From the NCBI GenBank assembly GCA_003220345.1, contig QHSC01000092.1:1-64000 (forward strand): a stretch of DNA of 64,000 nucleotides, read 5' to 3'. Positions within the stretch are counted from its first letter, which is position 1. The number at the start of each line of letters is the position of its first letter. Of this stretch, positions 11,827 to 21,140 are shown piece after piece. The notes under the pieces are model-generated. The model saw only the letters and a list, made by a program, of their open reading frames with translations, searched no databases and was not told the origin of the DNA. The stretch is from Candidatus Rokuibacteriota bacterium. GTDB lineage: Bacteria > Methylomirabilota > Methylomirabilia > Rokubacteriales > CSP1-6. The translations under genes were made by a program, and so were the position numbers.

Positions 11827-13551
11827 CTAACGGAAGAGATTGACCTTGGCCAGATCGATGATTTCCTCGCCGCGCCCGCTCAGCACGGCCTTGAGCATGA
11901 AGAGACCGAAGCCGGTCATCTGATCGAGCTTGATCGAGGGCGGCATGGCCAGCTCCTGCCGGTGGACGAGAACCTCGACGAGGGCGGGTCCGTCATGACG
12001 GAGAGCCTGCGTGATCATCGGCCGAACCTGTTCGGGCGCTTCCGCGGTCATCCCCAGGAGGCCGGCCGCCTCGGCCATCTTCGCGAAATCCGGGTTGTGA
12101 AGATCGGTGGCGAAGTCCAGGAAACCGGCGGCCTTCATCTCCAGCTCCACGAAGGCGAGGGCGTTGTTCTTGAAGACGATCACCTTGACGGGCGCCTGCA
12201 GCTGCCGCAGGGAGAGCAGATCTCCCATGAGCATGGCGAGACCGCCGTCTCCAGACAAGGAGATGACCTGGCGTCGGGGATGACTGACCTGGGCGCCGAT
12301 GGCCTGGGGGAGGGCATTGGCCATGGAGCCGTGATTGAAGGAGCCGAGCAGGCGCCGCTGGCCGTTCATGGTGAGATAGCGCGCCGCCCAGACGGTCGGG
12401 GTGCCCACGTCGCAGGAAAACACGGCGTCCGGGGCGGCGATCTCGTCGAGCACCCGAACCACGTACTGGGGATGAATGGTTTTCTTGCCCGGCTCGCCCT
12501 GGGCCAGCTCGTCGAGGCTCTTCCGCGCTTTCCGATAATGGTCGAGCGAGGCTCGGAGGTGCTTGTCGTCTCCATTCTGCTCGAGCTGGGGCAGGAGAGC
12601 CCGGAGGGTCGTCTTGGTGTCCCCCACGAAACCGTGGTCGACCTTGGTGCGCCGGCCGAGCTGCTCGCCGCGGAGGTCGATCTGCACGACGGTCGCGTCC
12701 GTGGGAAAGAACTGCTGGTACGGGAAGTCCGTCCCGATCATCAGCAAGAGGTCACAGTTCATCATGGCGTGATAGCCGGAGGAGAAGCCGAGCAGCCCGG
12801 TCATGCCCACGTCGAAAGGATTGTCGTACTCGATGAACTCCTTTCCGCGCATGGCATGCACGATGGGAGCGTTCAGCTTGCCCGCGAGCTGGATCAGCTC
12901 GGTATGGGCCCCCGCGCAGCCCGCACCTGCCAGGATGGTGACCTTCTGCGTCGCATTGAGAAGCTTGGCCAACACGAAGATCTCCTCGGGCGAAGGAGAC
13001 ACGCTGGGCTTGGGCGGGGGGAAATGCAGGCGCGGGTGATCCGCGAGGGCGTCGCGCAAGGCGATGTCTCCGGGCAGGGCGATGACCGACACGCCGCGCC
13101 GCGAGAGCGCCGTCTGGATGGCGATCTCCAGGACCCTGGGCATGTGCTCGGGCTGGGACACCAGCTCGCAATAGTGGCTGCACTGCGCGAAGAGGTGCTC
13201 CGGGCGGGTCTCCTGGAAGTATCCGCTGCCGATCTCGTGGCTGGGGATCTGCGCGGCGATGGCGAGGACGGGCACCCGGCTGCGGTGACAGTCGTAGAGG
13301 CCGTTGATCAGGTGCAGATTGCCGGGACCACAGCTGCCTGCGCAGACGGCCAGGCCTCCGGTGAGATGCGCGTCTGCGCCCGCGGCGAAGGCCGCCGTCT
13401 CCTCGTGCCTCACGTGCACCCACCGCACACGCTCCTGCCGGCGAATCGAATCGGTGATTCCGTTCAGGGAGTCGCCGGCTACGCCGTAGATCCTCTCGAC
13501 TCCCTGGGCGACCAGAGTGTCGACGAGGAGATCCGCGATCGTCTTGGCCAT
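11827..13551 (-). CDS. poxB: TPP-dependent pyruvate oxidase/pyruvate:quinone dehydrogenase-like enzyme
   Basis: YGVAGDSLNGITDSIRR, HVRHEETAAFAAGADAHLTG, GDGGLAMLMGDLLSLRQLQAPVKVIVFKNNALAFVELEM. Confidence 0.88.
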   Translation of the reverse strand: MAKTIADLLVDTLVAQGVERIYGVAGDSLNGITDSIRRQERVRWVHVRHEETAAFAAGADAHLTGGLAVCAGSCGPGNLHLINGLYDCHRSRVPVLAIAAQIPSHEIGSGYFQETRPEHLFAQCSHYCELVSQPEHMPRVLEIAIQTALSRRGVSVIALPGDIALRDALADHPRLHFPPPKPSVSPSPEEIFVLAKLLNATQKVTILAGAGCAGAHTELIQLAGKLNAPIVHAMRGKEFIEYDNPFDVGMTGLLGFSSGYHAMMNCDLLLMIGTDFPYQQFFPTDATVVQIDLRGEQLGRRTKVDHGFVGDTKTTLRALLPQLEQNGDDKHLRASLDHYRKARKSLDELAQGEPGKKTIHPQYVVRVLDEIAAPDAVFSCDVGTPTVWAARYLTMNGQRRLLGSFNHGSMANALPQAIGAQVSHPRRQVISLSGDGGLAMLMGDLLSLRQLQAPVKVIVFKNNALAFVELEMKAAGFLDFATDLHNPDFAKMAEAAGLLGMTAEAPEQVRPMITQALRHDGPALVEVLVHRQELAMPPSIKLDQMTGFGLFMLKAVLSGRGEEIIDLAKVNLFR

Positions 13552-13709
13552 GGCACCTCACGCTCCTTTTTTCATGACGCAAAAGCCCCTCTTTCGGCGG
13601 TGGAGCTCGCGTTCGTTCTCATTGTAGTCCTGGCATCAACCGTCCGGGGCGCGCGGAGGGGCCGGATCCGGTTGACGATGGCGTCCCCCCTGTGCCAGCG
13701 TGATGGCCC

Positions 13710-14489
13710 GTGAGAAAACAAGGCCGCCGTCCCCCTCTCGGGCGTGACGTGATGCTGTGCTTGCTCGCCTGGGCCGCGGGTATCGTCGACGCGGTCAGCT
13801 ACCTGGGCCTCGGCCGCGTGTTCACCGCGATGATGACGGGAAACACGGTGTTGCTCGCCCTGGCCATCGGACAGGGGGAGAGCATGGCCATCTTGCGCTC
13901 GGCCCTCGCCCTCGCCGGGTTCAGCGTGGGCGCGGCAACGGGGGCGTTCATCGTCTCGCGGGGGCGGTCACGAGACGAGTGGCCCCCGAGTGTCACGGCC
14001 GCCTTCGCCTTCGAGGCGCTCCTTCTCGCGGGATTCACGGCGGTGTGGCACGTGGCGGGGAGCACGCTCACCACCGGTACGACCAACCTGCTCATCGTCC
14101 TCTCAGGTCTCGCCATGGGCGTCCAGGCCGCGGCGGTGCGCCATCTGGGGATTCCCGGGGTGGCAACGACGTATCTCACGGGCACGCTCACGAGCCTGAT
14201 GGCCGAGCTGGTGGGCTGGGGGCGCGCGCTGGCAGGGGCGTCGCTGCGCGCGGCCTCGAGCGCCGAGAGGGCGATCGACGCGTCGGCGAGCCTGAAGTGG
14301 CCGCAGCGCATCGGGCTCCTCACCGGGATTTTCTTCGTCTACGCCCTGGGCGCGCTCGTGGGCGGCGCGCTGCACGCGCGCTCATCGACGCTGGTGGCCT
14401 GGCTGCCCTTCGCGGCGGTCGTCGTGGTCGTGGTGAACGGAGTGATGCGTCATCGACATGCCGGGCACGGCTCCCGAGGAGGAAGCTAG
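13710..14489 (+). CDS. DUF1275 (YoaK) family membrane protein
   Basis: WAAGIVDAVSYLGLGRVFTAMMTGNTVLLALAIG; GVQAAAVRHLGIPGVATTYLTGTLTSL. Confidence 0.92.
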   Translation: MRKQGRRPPLGRDVMLCLLAWAAGIVDAVSYLGLGRVFTAMMTGNTVLLALAIGQGESMAILRSALALAGFSVGAATGAFIVSRGRSRDEWPPSVTAAFAFEALLLAGFTAVWHVAGSTLTTGTTNLLIVLSGLAMGVQAAAVRHLGIPGVATTYLTGTLTSLMAELVGWGRALAGASLRAASSAERAIDASASLKWPQRIGLLTGIFFVYALGALVGGALHARSSTLVAWLPFAAVVVVVVNGVMRHRHAGHGSRGGS

Positions 14490-14616
14490 CCATGGGGCGG
14501 CCCGGGCGTTTCCGTGCGTGAGGTGTTTTCGGTCTGCCACAGCCTGACTCAACCGCCAAGGCATGCCCTTCACGGCTCTTCCCTATGGATATATACTTCA
14601 GCGATTGGCAAAGACG

Positions 14617-15930
14617 ATGGAAACGGACTCCGCCCGCCCCCGGCAGACCGCAGACGCCCTTCAAGGCATGATTCTCGACGCCCGCCGGGTCGAGCTCGAG
14701 CTGGTGGAGGAGCTGACGGACGATCAGATGCTGGGGGCCAGACGGCATTTCGTGGAGCCACCGATCTGGGAGATCGGGCACGTCGGCTGGTTCCAGGAGT
14801 ACTGGATCCTGCGTCACCTCGACGGCGCTTCTCCGCTTCTGTCGGGCTCGGACGGAATCTACGATTCGTTCAACGTTTCCTACACACGCCGCTGGGACCA
14901 TCGCTTCCCGTCTCGTCGGGCGACGCTTGCCTATATCGGGGATGTGCTTCGACGGAGTGTGGACCGGCTGGGCTCGCGCGAGCCGAGTCCCCAGGAGGCG
15001 TACTTCTACACGCTGGCCGCGCTGCACGAGGACATGCACGCGGAGAACCTGACCCTGATCCGGCAGACGCTGGGTTATCCCCGGCCCGCCCTGTCGAGCC
15101 TCGATCCGGTGTCGGCGGCACCCGTGATCGATCCGACGTACCAGCCTCGCGACGTCGAGGTGCGCGGCGGCGCGTTCATGCTTGGCGCCTCGCCCGACGA
15201 ACCCTTCGTCTTCGACAACGAGAAGTGGGCGCATCCCGTGGAGGTGGCTCCCTTCCGGATCTCCTCCACGGCCGTGACGAACGCCGAGTACGAGGCCTTC
15301 GTCGACGACGGCGGCTACCGCCGGCGTGAGCTGTGGGGCCGCCGGGGCTGGGATTGGCGACGGCGCGAGCAGGCCGAGCATCCGCTGTTCTGGATCCGCG
15401 GGGATGACCGCCGCTGGCGCGAGTGCCGGTTCGGTCTTCCCGCTCTGCTCGAGCCGTGGCACCCCGTTGTCCACGTCAACTGGTACGAGGCCGAGGCGTA
15501 CTGCCGCTGGGCCCGCCGCCGGCTTCCCAGCGAGGCGGAGTGGGAGATGGCCGCCACGCTCGATCCCGCCACGGGCGGCAAGCGACGCTTCCCGTGGGGC
15601 AACGAGCCGCCCACGCCCGAGCGGACCAATCTCGACTACCGGGCGGGGGGAACCATCGACGTCCGCGCGCTGCCTGCCGGCGACAGCGCGGTCGGCTGCC
15701 GACAGATGATCGGCAACACGTGGGAGTGGGTGGCGGACACCTTCGAGCCGTATCCCGGGTACATCTGCGATCCCTACCAGGAGTATTCCCAGCCGTACTT
15801 CGGCCAGAAGAAGGTGCTCAAGGGCGGGGGCTGGACGACGCGCTCCCGCTTGATCCGGAGCACCTGGCGCAATTTTTACAAGCACCACCGCAGGAACATC
15901 TTCTCGGGGTTCAGAACCGCCGCGAGGTGA
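14617..15930 (+). CDS. EgtB/SenA-like sulfoxide/selenoneine-synthase-type protein (DinB_2 + FGE-sulfatase/SUMF1 domains)
   Basis: PPIWEIGHVGWFQEYWILR and HEDMHAENLTLIRQTLGYP carry the three iron-ligand His positions of EgtB-type enzymes; C-terminal VHVNWYEAEAYCRWARRRLPSEAEWEMAA...GNTWEWVADTF...LKGGGWTTRSRLIRSTWRNFY. Start at 14617 preferred over ORF start 14563 but uncertain. Confidence 0.85.
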   Translation: METDSARPRQTADALQGMILDARRVELELVEELTDDQMLGARRHFVEPPIWEIGHVGWFQEYWILRHLDGASPLLSGSDGIYDSFNVSYTRRWDHRFPSRRATLAYIGDVLRRSVDRLGSREPSPQEAYFYTLAALHEDMHAENLTLIRQTLGYPRPALSSLDPVSAAPVIDPTYQPRDVEVRGGAFMLGASPDEPFVFDNEKWAHPVEVAPFRISSTAVTNAEYEAFVDDGGYRRRELWGRRGWDWRRREQAEHPLFWIRGDDRRWRECRFGLPALLEPWHPVVHVNWYEAEAYCRWARRRLPSEAEWEMAATLDPATGGKRRFPWGNEPPTPERTNLDYRAGGTIDVRALPAGDSAVGCRQMIGNTWEWVADTFEPYPGYICDPYQEYSQPYFGQKKVLKGGGWTTRSRLIRSTWRNFYKHHRRNIFSGFRTAAR

Positions 15931-16018
15931 CGGGCCTCGCGGGCACGGAAGCCCTCGCCGGCCCACGAGCGGTGCGCGCGGCTATTTCCTCCGCCTCGCC
16001 GCGGCTTCCCGTCTGATA

Positions 16019-17269
16019 ATGGCCGCCATGTCTCGTAGGCCACCGCGCGCAGTGATGCCCACGGCGAGCGCCCGCACTCGAGCCCCGGAGATCCGCGCCC
16101 TGTCAGGCATCCGCGGTATCCCCGTTCTGCTCATCGTGCTCTTCCACTATCACGAATGGAATGGGTACCCGTTCGAGTTCTGGTACGACGCCATCGTCGC
16201 GAAGGGCTATCTCTGGGTCGAGTTCTTCTTTGCGCTGAGCGGCTTCATTCTCTTCTACGTGTACGGGTCGCAGGGCGCCGAGCTCCTCAGGGCCAGGCCG
16301 CTGACCCGGTTTCTCGTCACGCGCCTGTCGCGCATCTATCCGCTGCAGCTGGCCACGCTGCTCGTCATTCTCGGCATAGACGTCTGGGACAGGACGGCCG
16401 CTCCCCACCGGCCCGGCGCGTCGATCTTCGACGTGGCGGGCAATCCAGAGATGACGGTGGGGACGTTCCTCAGCAACCTCGCCCTGATCCAGGCGTGGAA
16501 CATCCACGACAAGTTGACCTGGAACTCGCCAGCATGGTTCGTGAGCGTGGAAGCGTTCCTGTACCTGGCGTTTCCTGCCCTCCTCGCCCTGTCGGGCGCT
16601 CGGTTCGGCGGGCGGACGGTCGTGGTCGGCGCGGCGAGCGCGGCGCTGCTCGTCATCCTCGCGGTGACGTCCGGGATGGGCATGGACCTGGCCCATCGCA
16701 ACGGCGTCCCGCGCGGTCTGGCGGATTTTGGCATCGGCCTTTTCCTCGGCGCGCTGTTCGTCGAGATCCGGAGGAGAGGCGCCCGCTGGAAGCCCCTACC
16801 GTCGAGCGTCCACACGCTTGTCCAAGTCGCGGTGGTGGCGGAGCTGGTCGCCGGCTTCTATTCGAGCGGGGCCCCGCGGACGCCGCGCGATCTGATGATC
16901 GTGGTGCCCATGTACCTCCTGATCTTCCTGCTCGCCTTCGACCGAGGCCTGATCGCGGAGGCCTTGCGCGCGCGTTGGCTCAGAAAGCTCGGAGAATGGT
17001 CGTTCGCCATCTACATGGTCCAGTTCATCGTGCTGATCTTGCTGCCCTTCGCCGGCCTGCGGTCGATGCGCTGGGCGGAGGCAACCCTGGCCGTGCTCGG
17101 CGCGGCCGTCGCGGGCGGCCTCGCGCATCGGTTCATCGAGCGACCGATGGGCGAGCTGATGCGCGAGCGGCTCCTGAGCGCCAGCGCGGCAAGCGTCACG
17201 ACGGGTCACGCCCCTTCCAGCGGCGGCGCGGCCAGCCCGCTCGACCGTCGCCCCGCTCGGCGGCGGTAG
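16019..17269 (+). CDS. Acyltransferase family 3 (OafA/YrhL-like) membrane protein
   Basis: EIRALSGIRGIPVLLIVLFHYHEW...VEFFFALSGFIL...SRIYPLQLATL. Confidence 0.92.
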   Translation: MAAMSRRPPRAVMPTASARTRAPEIRALSGIRGIPVLLIVLFHYHEWNGYPFEFWYDAIVAKGYLWVEFFFALSGFILFYVYGSQGAELLRARPLTRFLVTRLSRIYPLQLATLLVILGIDVWDRTAAPHRPGASIFDVAGNPEMTVGTFLSNLALIQAWNIHDKLTWNSPAWFVSVEAFLYLAFPALLALSGARFGGRTVVVGAASAALLVILAVTSGMGMDLAHRNGVPRGLADFGIGLFLGALFVEIRRRGARWKPLPSSVHTLVQVAVVAELVAGFYSSGAPRTPRDLMIVVPMYLLIFLLAFDRGLIAEALRARWLRKLGEWSFAIYMVQFIVLILLPFAGLRSMRWAEATLAVLGAAVAGGLAHRFIERPMGELMRERLLSASAASVTTGHAPSSGGAASPLDRRPARRR

Positions 17270-18201
17270 ATCATCCAGAGGACAAGGGCGGCGAGGGCGA
17301 GCGGGCTCAGCTGAGCGACGAGCACGGCGGCGGCGAGGGTGAGGCTGAACGCCGTGGACCAGCCCTCGGCGAAGGCCTGCTTCACCTGCTCGACGAAGCG
17401 TGGGAAGAGCCCGTCCGGGGGAGCGACGAGCGGCGCGCGAACGAGCGCGACCTGGATGGTGGCGAGGTCCGTGCGGGCCTTGAGGAAGCGCAGGCGTCCT
17501 GCCGTGCGCTCGATCTCCCCGCGCACGCGGGCCAGCTCGTTCTCGAGGCTCAGCAGATCCTGCACCTTCTGGGCCTTGCCCATGAAGCTCAGGAGCTGCC
17601 CTTCGTGGCGCTCGAGGTTGCGGATGCGGGCTTCGAGGTCGACGAACTCCTCGCTCACGTCCTGCCCGCCGATCTGGCGACCGGTCACGCGCCCGACGCC
17701 GTCGAGATCGCCCAGCACTCTCGCGAACTGAGGGGGCGGCACGTAGGCCGTGATGGTCGCCCGCGCCGTGCCTTTCTGGTCCACCTGGCTGTCCGTGGAG
17801 CTGATGAAGCCGCCGGCGGACTCGACCACACCGGTGAGCCGGGACACGCCCTGGTCGACATCCGCGAGCTCCACGCGGAGGGTGGCGTGACGGATGATGC
17901 GCCGGCCCCAGCCTTCGGACACGGGCGCGGTTGCATTGATGGCCGGCGCTGACGACGGCAGGACCACACTTCTGCTCGCGACCATGCCTTCGAGCTTTGC
18001 CCGCTCCTCGGCGAAGCCCCGAGGAGACGGCTGGTAATCGGCCGGCGACGGACCCGCGCGATGAGCGTCGAGAACTCGGAGCCCCGTGACCGCGGCAAGG
18101 CTCGCGAGCCCGATGATGACGAGAGCGAGGCCTGGTCTCGAGCGAATGATCCTGAACAGGGCGACAGCAATGGAAGGAACGGGCTTCAGCCAGGGACGCA
18201 T
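17206..18201 (-). CDS. DUF4349 domain-containing protein
   Basis: N-terminal TM, RIIRHATLRVELADVDQGVSRLTGVVESAGGFISSTD, coiled coil LEARIRNLERHEGQLLSFMGKAQKVQDLLSLENELARVRGEIERTAGRLRFLK, C-terminal TM. Confidence 0.9.
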   Translation of the reverse strand: MRPWLKPVPSIAVALFRIIRSRPGLALVIIGLASLAAVTGLRVLDAHRAGPSPADYQPSPRGFAEERAKLEGMVASRSVVLPSSAPAINATAPVSEGWGRRIIRHATLRVELADVDQGVSRLTGVVESAGGFISSTDSQVDQKGTARATITAYVPPPQFARVLGDLDGVGRVTGRQIGGQDVSEEFVDLEARIRNLERHEGQLLSFMGKAQKVQDLLSLENELARVRGEIERTAGRLRFLKARTDLATIQVALVRAPLVAPPDGLFPRFVEQVKQAFAEGWSTAFSLTLAAAVLVAQLSPLALAALVLWMIYRRRAGRRSSGLAAPPLEGA

Positions 18202-18275
18202 CGTGTGTCCTCCTTGCCCCTTAGACCGACAGGGCCGGAGGAAGTTCCGGCGGTCCGGCCCGACTCGGCCGGCCT

Positions 18276-19385
18276 TCAGCTCAGGACGGCGACCTTCTTC
18301 CGCTCGATGAGGCCGAAGTCGATGACGGCGCCGAGCCCGGGGCCCTTGAAGGCGTGGACAAGGCCTTGCTTGTCGACCTCGATGTCCTCGGCGAGGCCGT
18401 ACTTCTGGGCCCCCGCCGGCAGCAGCACCTCGAAGAACTGGCAGTTCTCGATGGCCATGGTCACGTGGAGGTTGGCCACGTTGTTGAGCGAGTTGCCGCC
18501 GTGGTGGATCTCGAAATTCATGTGGAAGGCCTCGGCGAGGTGCGCGGCCTTCACGAGGGCCGTGATGCCGCCCTTCACGGCCACGTCGCCGCGGAGATAG
18601 TCCGTGGCCTGGTGAACGAGCCAGGGCGCGAAGGCGGTGAGCCCGCCCGGCGAGTATTCGGTGGCCAGGATTGGGATGGACAGGTGCTGCTTGAGCTTCA
18701 CATAGCTCAGCAGGTCGTCGTCGGCGAGCGGGTCCTCGTACCAGTGAAAGCCGAGCTCCTCGACGACCTTGCCCACGCGGAGGGCCTCCGGGTACTGGTA
18801 GGCCCAGGTCGAGTCGAGCATGACGGTGAAGCCGTCTCCCACGGCGCGCCGGACGGCGCGACAGACCTCGGCATCGACGACGGGATCGGTGGGCGGGTGG
18901 ATCTTGTAGGCCGTCCAGCCTTCGGCCTTGAAGCGCGTCGCTTCCTCCGCGTACGCCTCCTTGCTCGGCAGGACGGCGGAGCTGGCATAGGCGGGCGCGC
19001 TCTCACGGTACGAGCCGAGCAGGCGGTAGATGGGCAGCCCCGCCACCTTACCCGCGATGTCCCAGAGAGCCACGTCCATGGCCCCGATGGCGCGATAGGT
19101 GGTCTGGCGGTTCTTGTGCCACATCGCCCGGTACAGGCGCTCGCGCTCGAGCGGGTCCTGGTTGACCACGACGGGCTTCAGGTACTGGATGAGCGATTGC
19201 CCGTCCATGTGCGCGCCACGCATGGAGGAGCCGAGGAAGGCGTGGCCCTTGACGCCCTCGTCGGTCTCGATGGTCACGAGGCCGAGCTGGCTCTTGCCGC
19301 TGAACTTCCCCGTGTGCCGGCCGTACGTGGTGGCCGGAATGTCGTCCCAGCCGAACAGCGTGAGATGGACGTCGGTGATCTTCAT
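18276..19385 (-). CDS. Mandelate racemase/muconate lactonizing enzyme family (enolase superfamily)
   Basis: ALWDIAGKVAGLPIYRLLGS, YKIHPP, VMLDSTWAY, YEDPLADDD, HHGGNSLNNVANLHV. Confidence 0.93.
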   Translation of the reverse strand: MKITDVHLTLFGWDDIPATTYGRHTGKFSGKSQLGLVTIETDEGVKGHAFLGSSMRGAHMDGQSLIQYLKPVVVNQDPLERERLYRAMWHKNRQTTYRAIGAMDVALWDIAGKVAGLPIYRLLGSYRESAPAYASSAVLPSKEAYAEEATRFKAEGWTAYKIHPPTDPVVDAEVCRAVRRAVGDGFTVMLDSTWAYQYPEALRVGKVVEELGFHWYEDPLADDDLLSYVKLKQHLSIPILATEYSPGGLTAFAPWLVHQATDYLRGDVAVKGGITALVKAAHLAEAFHMNFEIHHGGNSLNNVANLHVTMAIENCQFFEVLLPAGAQKYGLAEDIEVDKQGLVHAFKGPGLGAVIDFGLIERKKVAVLS

Positions 19386-19423
19386 GGTGGGGGGAGACTA
19401 TCACAGGTGCTGTGACGCCGGAC

Positions 19424-19531
19424 CCCCTCACCCTGCCCTCTCTCCCGAGTCGGGGGAGAGGGATCCAAAATGAACGAGAGCGTTCGCATTGCGAATCCCT
19501 CTCCCCTCTGGGGAGAGGGCAGGGTGAGGGG
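19424..19531. repeat. Long imperfect inverted repeat, putative REP-like element / bidirectional terminator
   Basis: Arms cccctcaccctgccctctctccc (19424...) and gggagagggcagggtgagggg (...19531) are complementary; inner hairpins also visible. Confidence 0.75.
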
Positions 19532-19547
19532 CGAAGCTCGTACCTAC

Positions 19548-20363
19548 TTACGCTCCCATCTCGACCGCGCGGATGGACTCGATGCGGATTTCCTCGGTGA
19601 GGCGTGCCTTGTACGCGGAGAACTCCGGGGTGGTCTTGACCGTGTAGTGACGCGGGTGAGACAGGTCGATGGCGATGTCGCTCTTGATCCGCCCCGGGCG
19701 GGCGGTCATGACGGCCACCCGGTTGCCGATGAAGATGGCCTCGTCGATGTCGTGGGTCACGAAGAGGACGGTCTTGCGGTCCGCTTCCCAGATCCCGAGC
19801 AACAGCTCCTGCATCAGCGCGCGCGTCTGGTTGTCGAGAGCGCCGAAGGGCTCGTCGAGCAGGAGCACCTTCGGATCGTTGGCGAGGGCCCGGGCCAGCG
19901 CGGTCCGCTGCTGCATTCCGCCCGACAGCATCCGCGGATAGTGGTGCTCGAAGCCGCCCAGGCCCACCCGCTCGATGTAGTGCGCGATGATGCGCCGGCG
20001 CTCGGCGGGGGCCGTGCCCTTCTCGCGCAGACCGAACCCGATGTTCTCCGCGACGGTGAGCCAGGGGAAGAGCGTGTAGGACTGGAAGACCATGCCGCGC
20101 TCGGCGCCCGGCCCGGTCACGGGCTCGCCATCGAGGAGCACGCGGCCCGTGGTGGGGCGGTCGAGTCCGGCCACGATGCGCAAGAGCGTCGACTTGCCGC
20201 AACCGGAAGGGCCGAGCAGGCAGATGAAGTCGTTGTCGGCGATGCGGAGGGAGGTCGGCTCGATGGCCCGGGTGGGCGGTCCTCCGCGCACACCGGGAAA
20301 GGTGCGGCCCACCTCTTCGATGGCGAGAGTGGGCACGCTGCCCACGCTCAGGCGAGGCTCCAC
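19548..20363 (-). CDS. NitT/TauT-type ABC transporter ATP-binding protein
   Basis: CLLGPSGCGKSTLLRIVAGLDRP Walker A; LSGGMQQRTALARALANDPKVLLLDEPFGALD. GTG at 20363 is the likely start; the ORF call continues antisense into the permease. Confidence 0.92.
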   Translation of the reverse strand: MEPRLSVGSVPTLAIEEVGRTFPGVRGGPPTRAIEPTSLRIADNDFICLLGPSGCGKSTLLRIVAGLDRPTTGRVLLDGEPVTGPGAERGMVFQSYTLFPWLTVAENIGFGLREKGTAPAERRRIIAHYIERVGLGGFEHHYPRMLSGGMQQRTALARALANDPKVLLLDEPFGALDNQTRALMQELLLGIWEADRKTVLFVTHDIDEAIFIGNRVAVMTARPGRIKSDIAIDLSHPRHYTVKTTPEFSAYKARLTEEIRIESIRAVEMGA

Positions 20364-21037
20364 GGAAAAAGCCGCTGGTTCAGCGTCTTGAACAGGTAGT
20401 CCGAGACGAGCCCGATCACGCCGATGACCACGATGCCGAAGATGATCTGGCCCGTGTCGAGCAGGGCCTGGCTGTCCGTGATCATGTGTCCGATCCCGCT
20501 GGAGGCCCCGATCAGCTCGGCCACGATGACGTACGTCCACGCCCAGCCGAGTACCAGACGCAGCGACTCGGCGATGTCCGGCGCGCTCGAGGGCAGGAGC
20601 ACGCGCCGGACGATGCCGCCCGCGCTCGCCCCCAGGGTGTAGGCAGCCTCGACGAGGTCTCGCCGGGTCGAGCCCACGATGACGGCGACCATGAGCACGA
20701 TCTGAAAGAACGAGCCGATGAAGATGACGGCGAGCTTTTCCTTCTCGCCGATGCCCGCCCACAGGATGAGAAGGGGGATGAAGCCCGAGGCAGGCAGGTA
20801 GCGCGCGAAGGAGATGAAGGGCTCGAAGAAGGCCTCGATCGGCTTGTAGGCGCCCATCGCCGCGCCCAGGGGCACCCCGATGACGGCGGCGATGACGAAG
20901 CCCCCGACCACGCGCCAGATGGTGACGCCGATGTCGACATAGAAGCCGTGGAGGACGAGGAGCCGCCAGCCCGAGACGACCATGGTGATCGGGTCGGCCA
21001 GGAACGTCCGGTTGACGAAGCCGCCGAGGGTGGCCAC
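20348..21037 (-). CDS. NitT/TauT-type ABC transporter permease; true start may lie upstream (to about 21130)
   Basis: Binding-protein-dependent inner membrane fold; AAMGAYKPIEAFFEPFISFARYLPASGFIPLLILWAGIGEKEK EAA-loop. The frame stays open upstream (LTPLVPVSRAAKITLGLAFFALFFLGWG). Confidence 0.9.
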   Translation of the reverse strand: MATLGGFVNRTFLADPITMVVSGWRLLVLHGFYVDIGVTIWRVVGGFVIAAVIGVPLGAAMGAYKPIEAFFEPFISFARYLPASGFIPLLILWAGIGEKEKLAVIFIGSFFQIVLMVAVIVGSTRRDLVEAAYTLGASAGGIVRRVLLPSSAPDIAESLRLVLGWAWTYVIVAELIGASSGIGHMITDSQALLDTGQIIFGIVVIGVIGLVSDYLFKTLNQRLFPWSLA

Positions 21038-21140
21038 GCCCCACCCGAGGAAGAAGAGCGCGAAGAAGGCGAGGCCGAGGGTGATCTTGGCCGCGCGCGA
21101 GACGGGAACGAGCGGCGTCAGCGTAGGGCCCGCCGGCCGC

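Noticed and set aside
11779-13713. 644 aa plus-strand ORF opposite poxB
   Set aside because: Antisense to a well-supported TPP enzyme; no recognisable domain.
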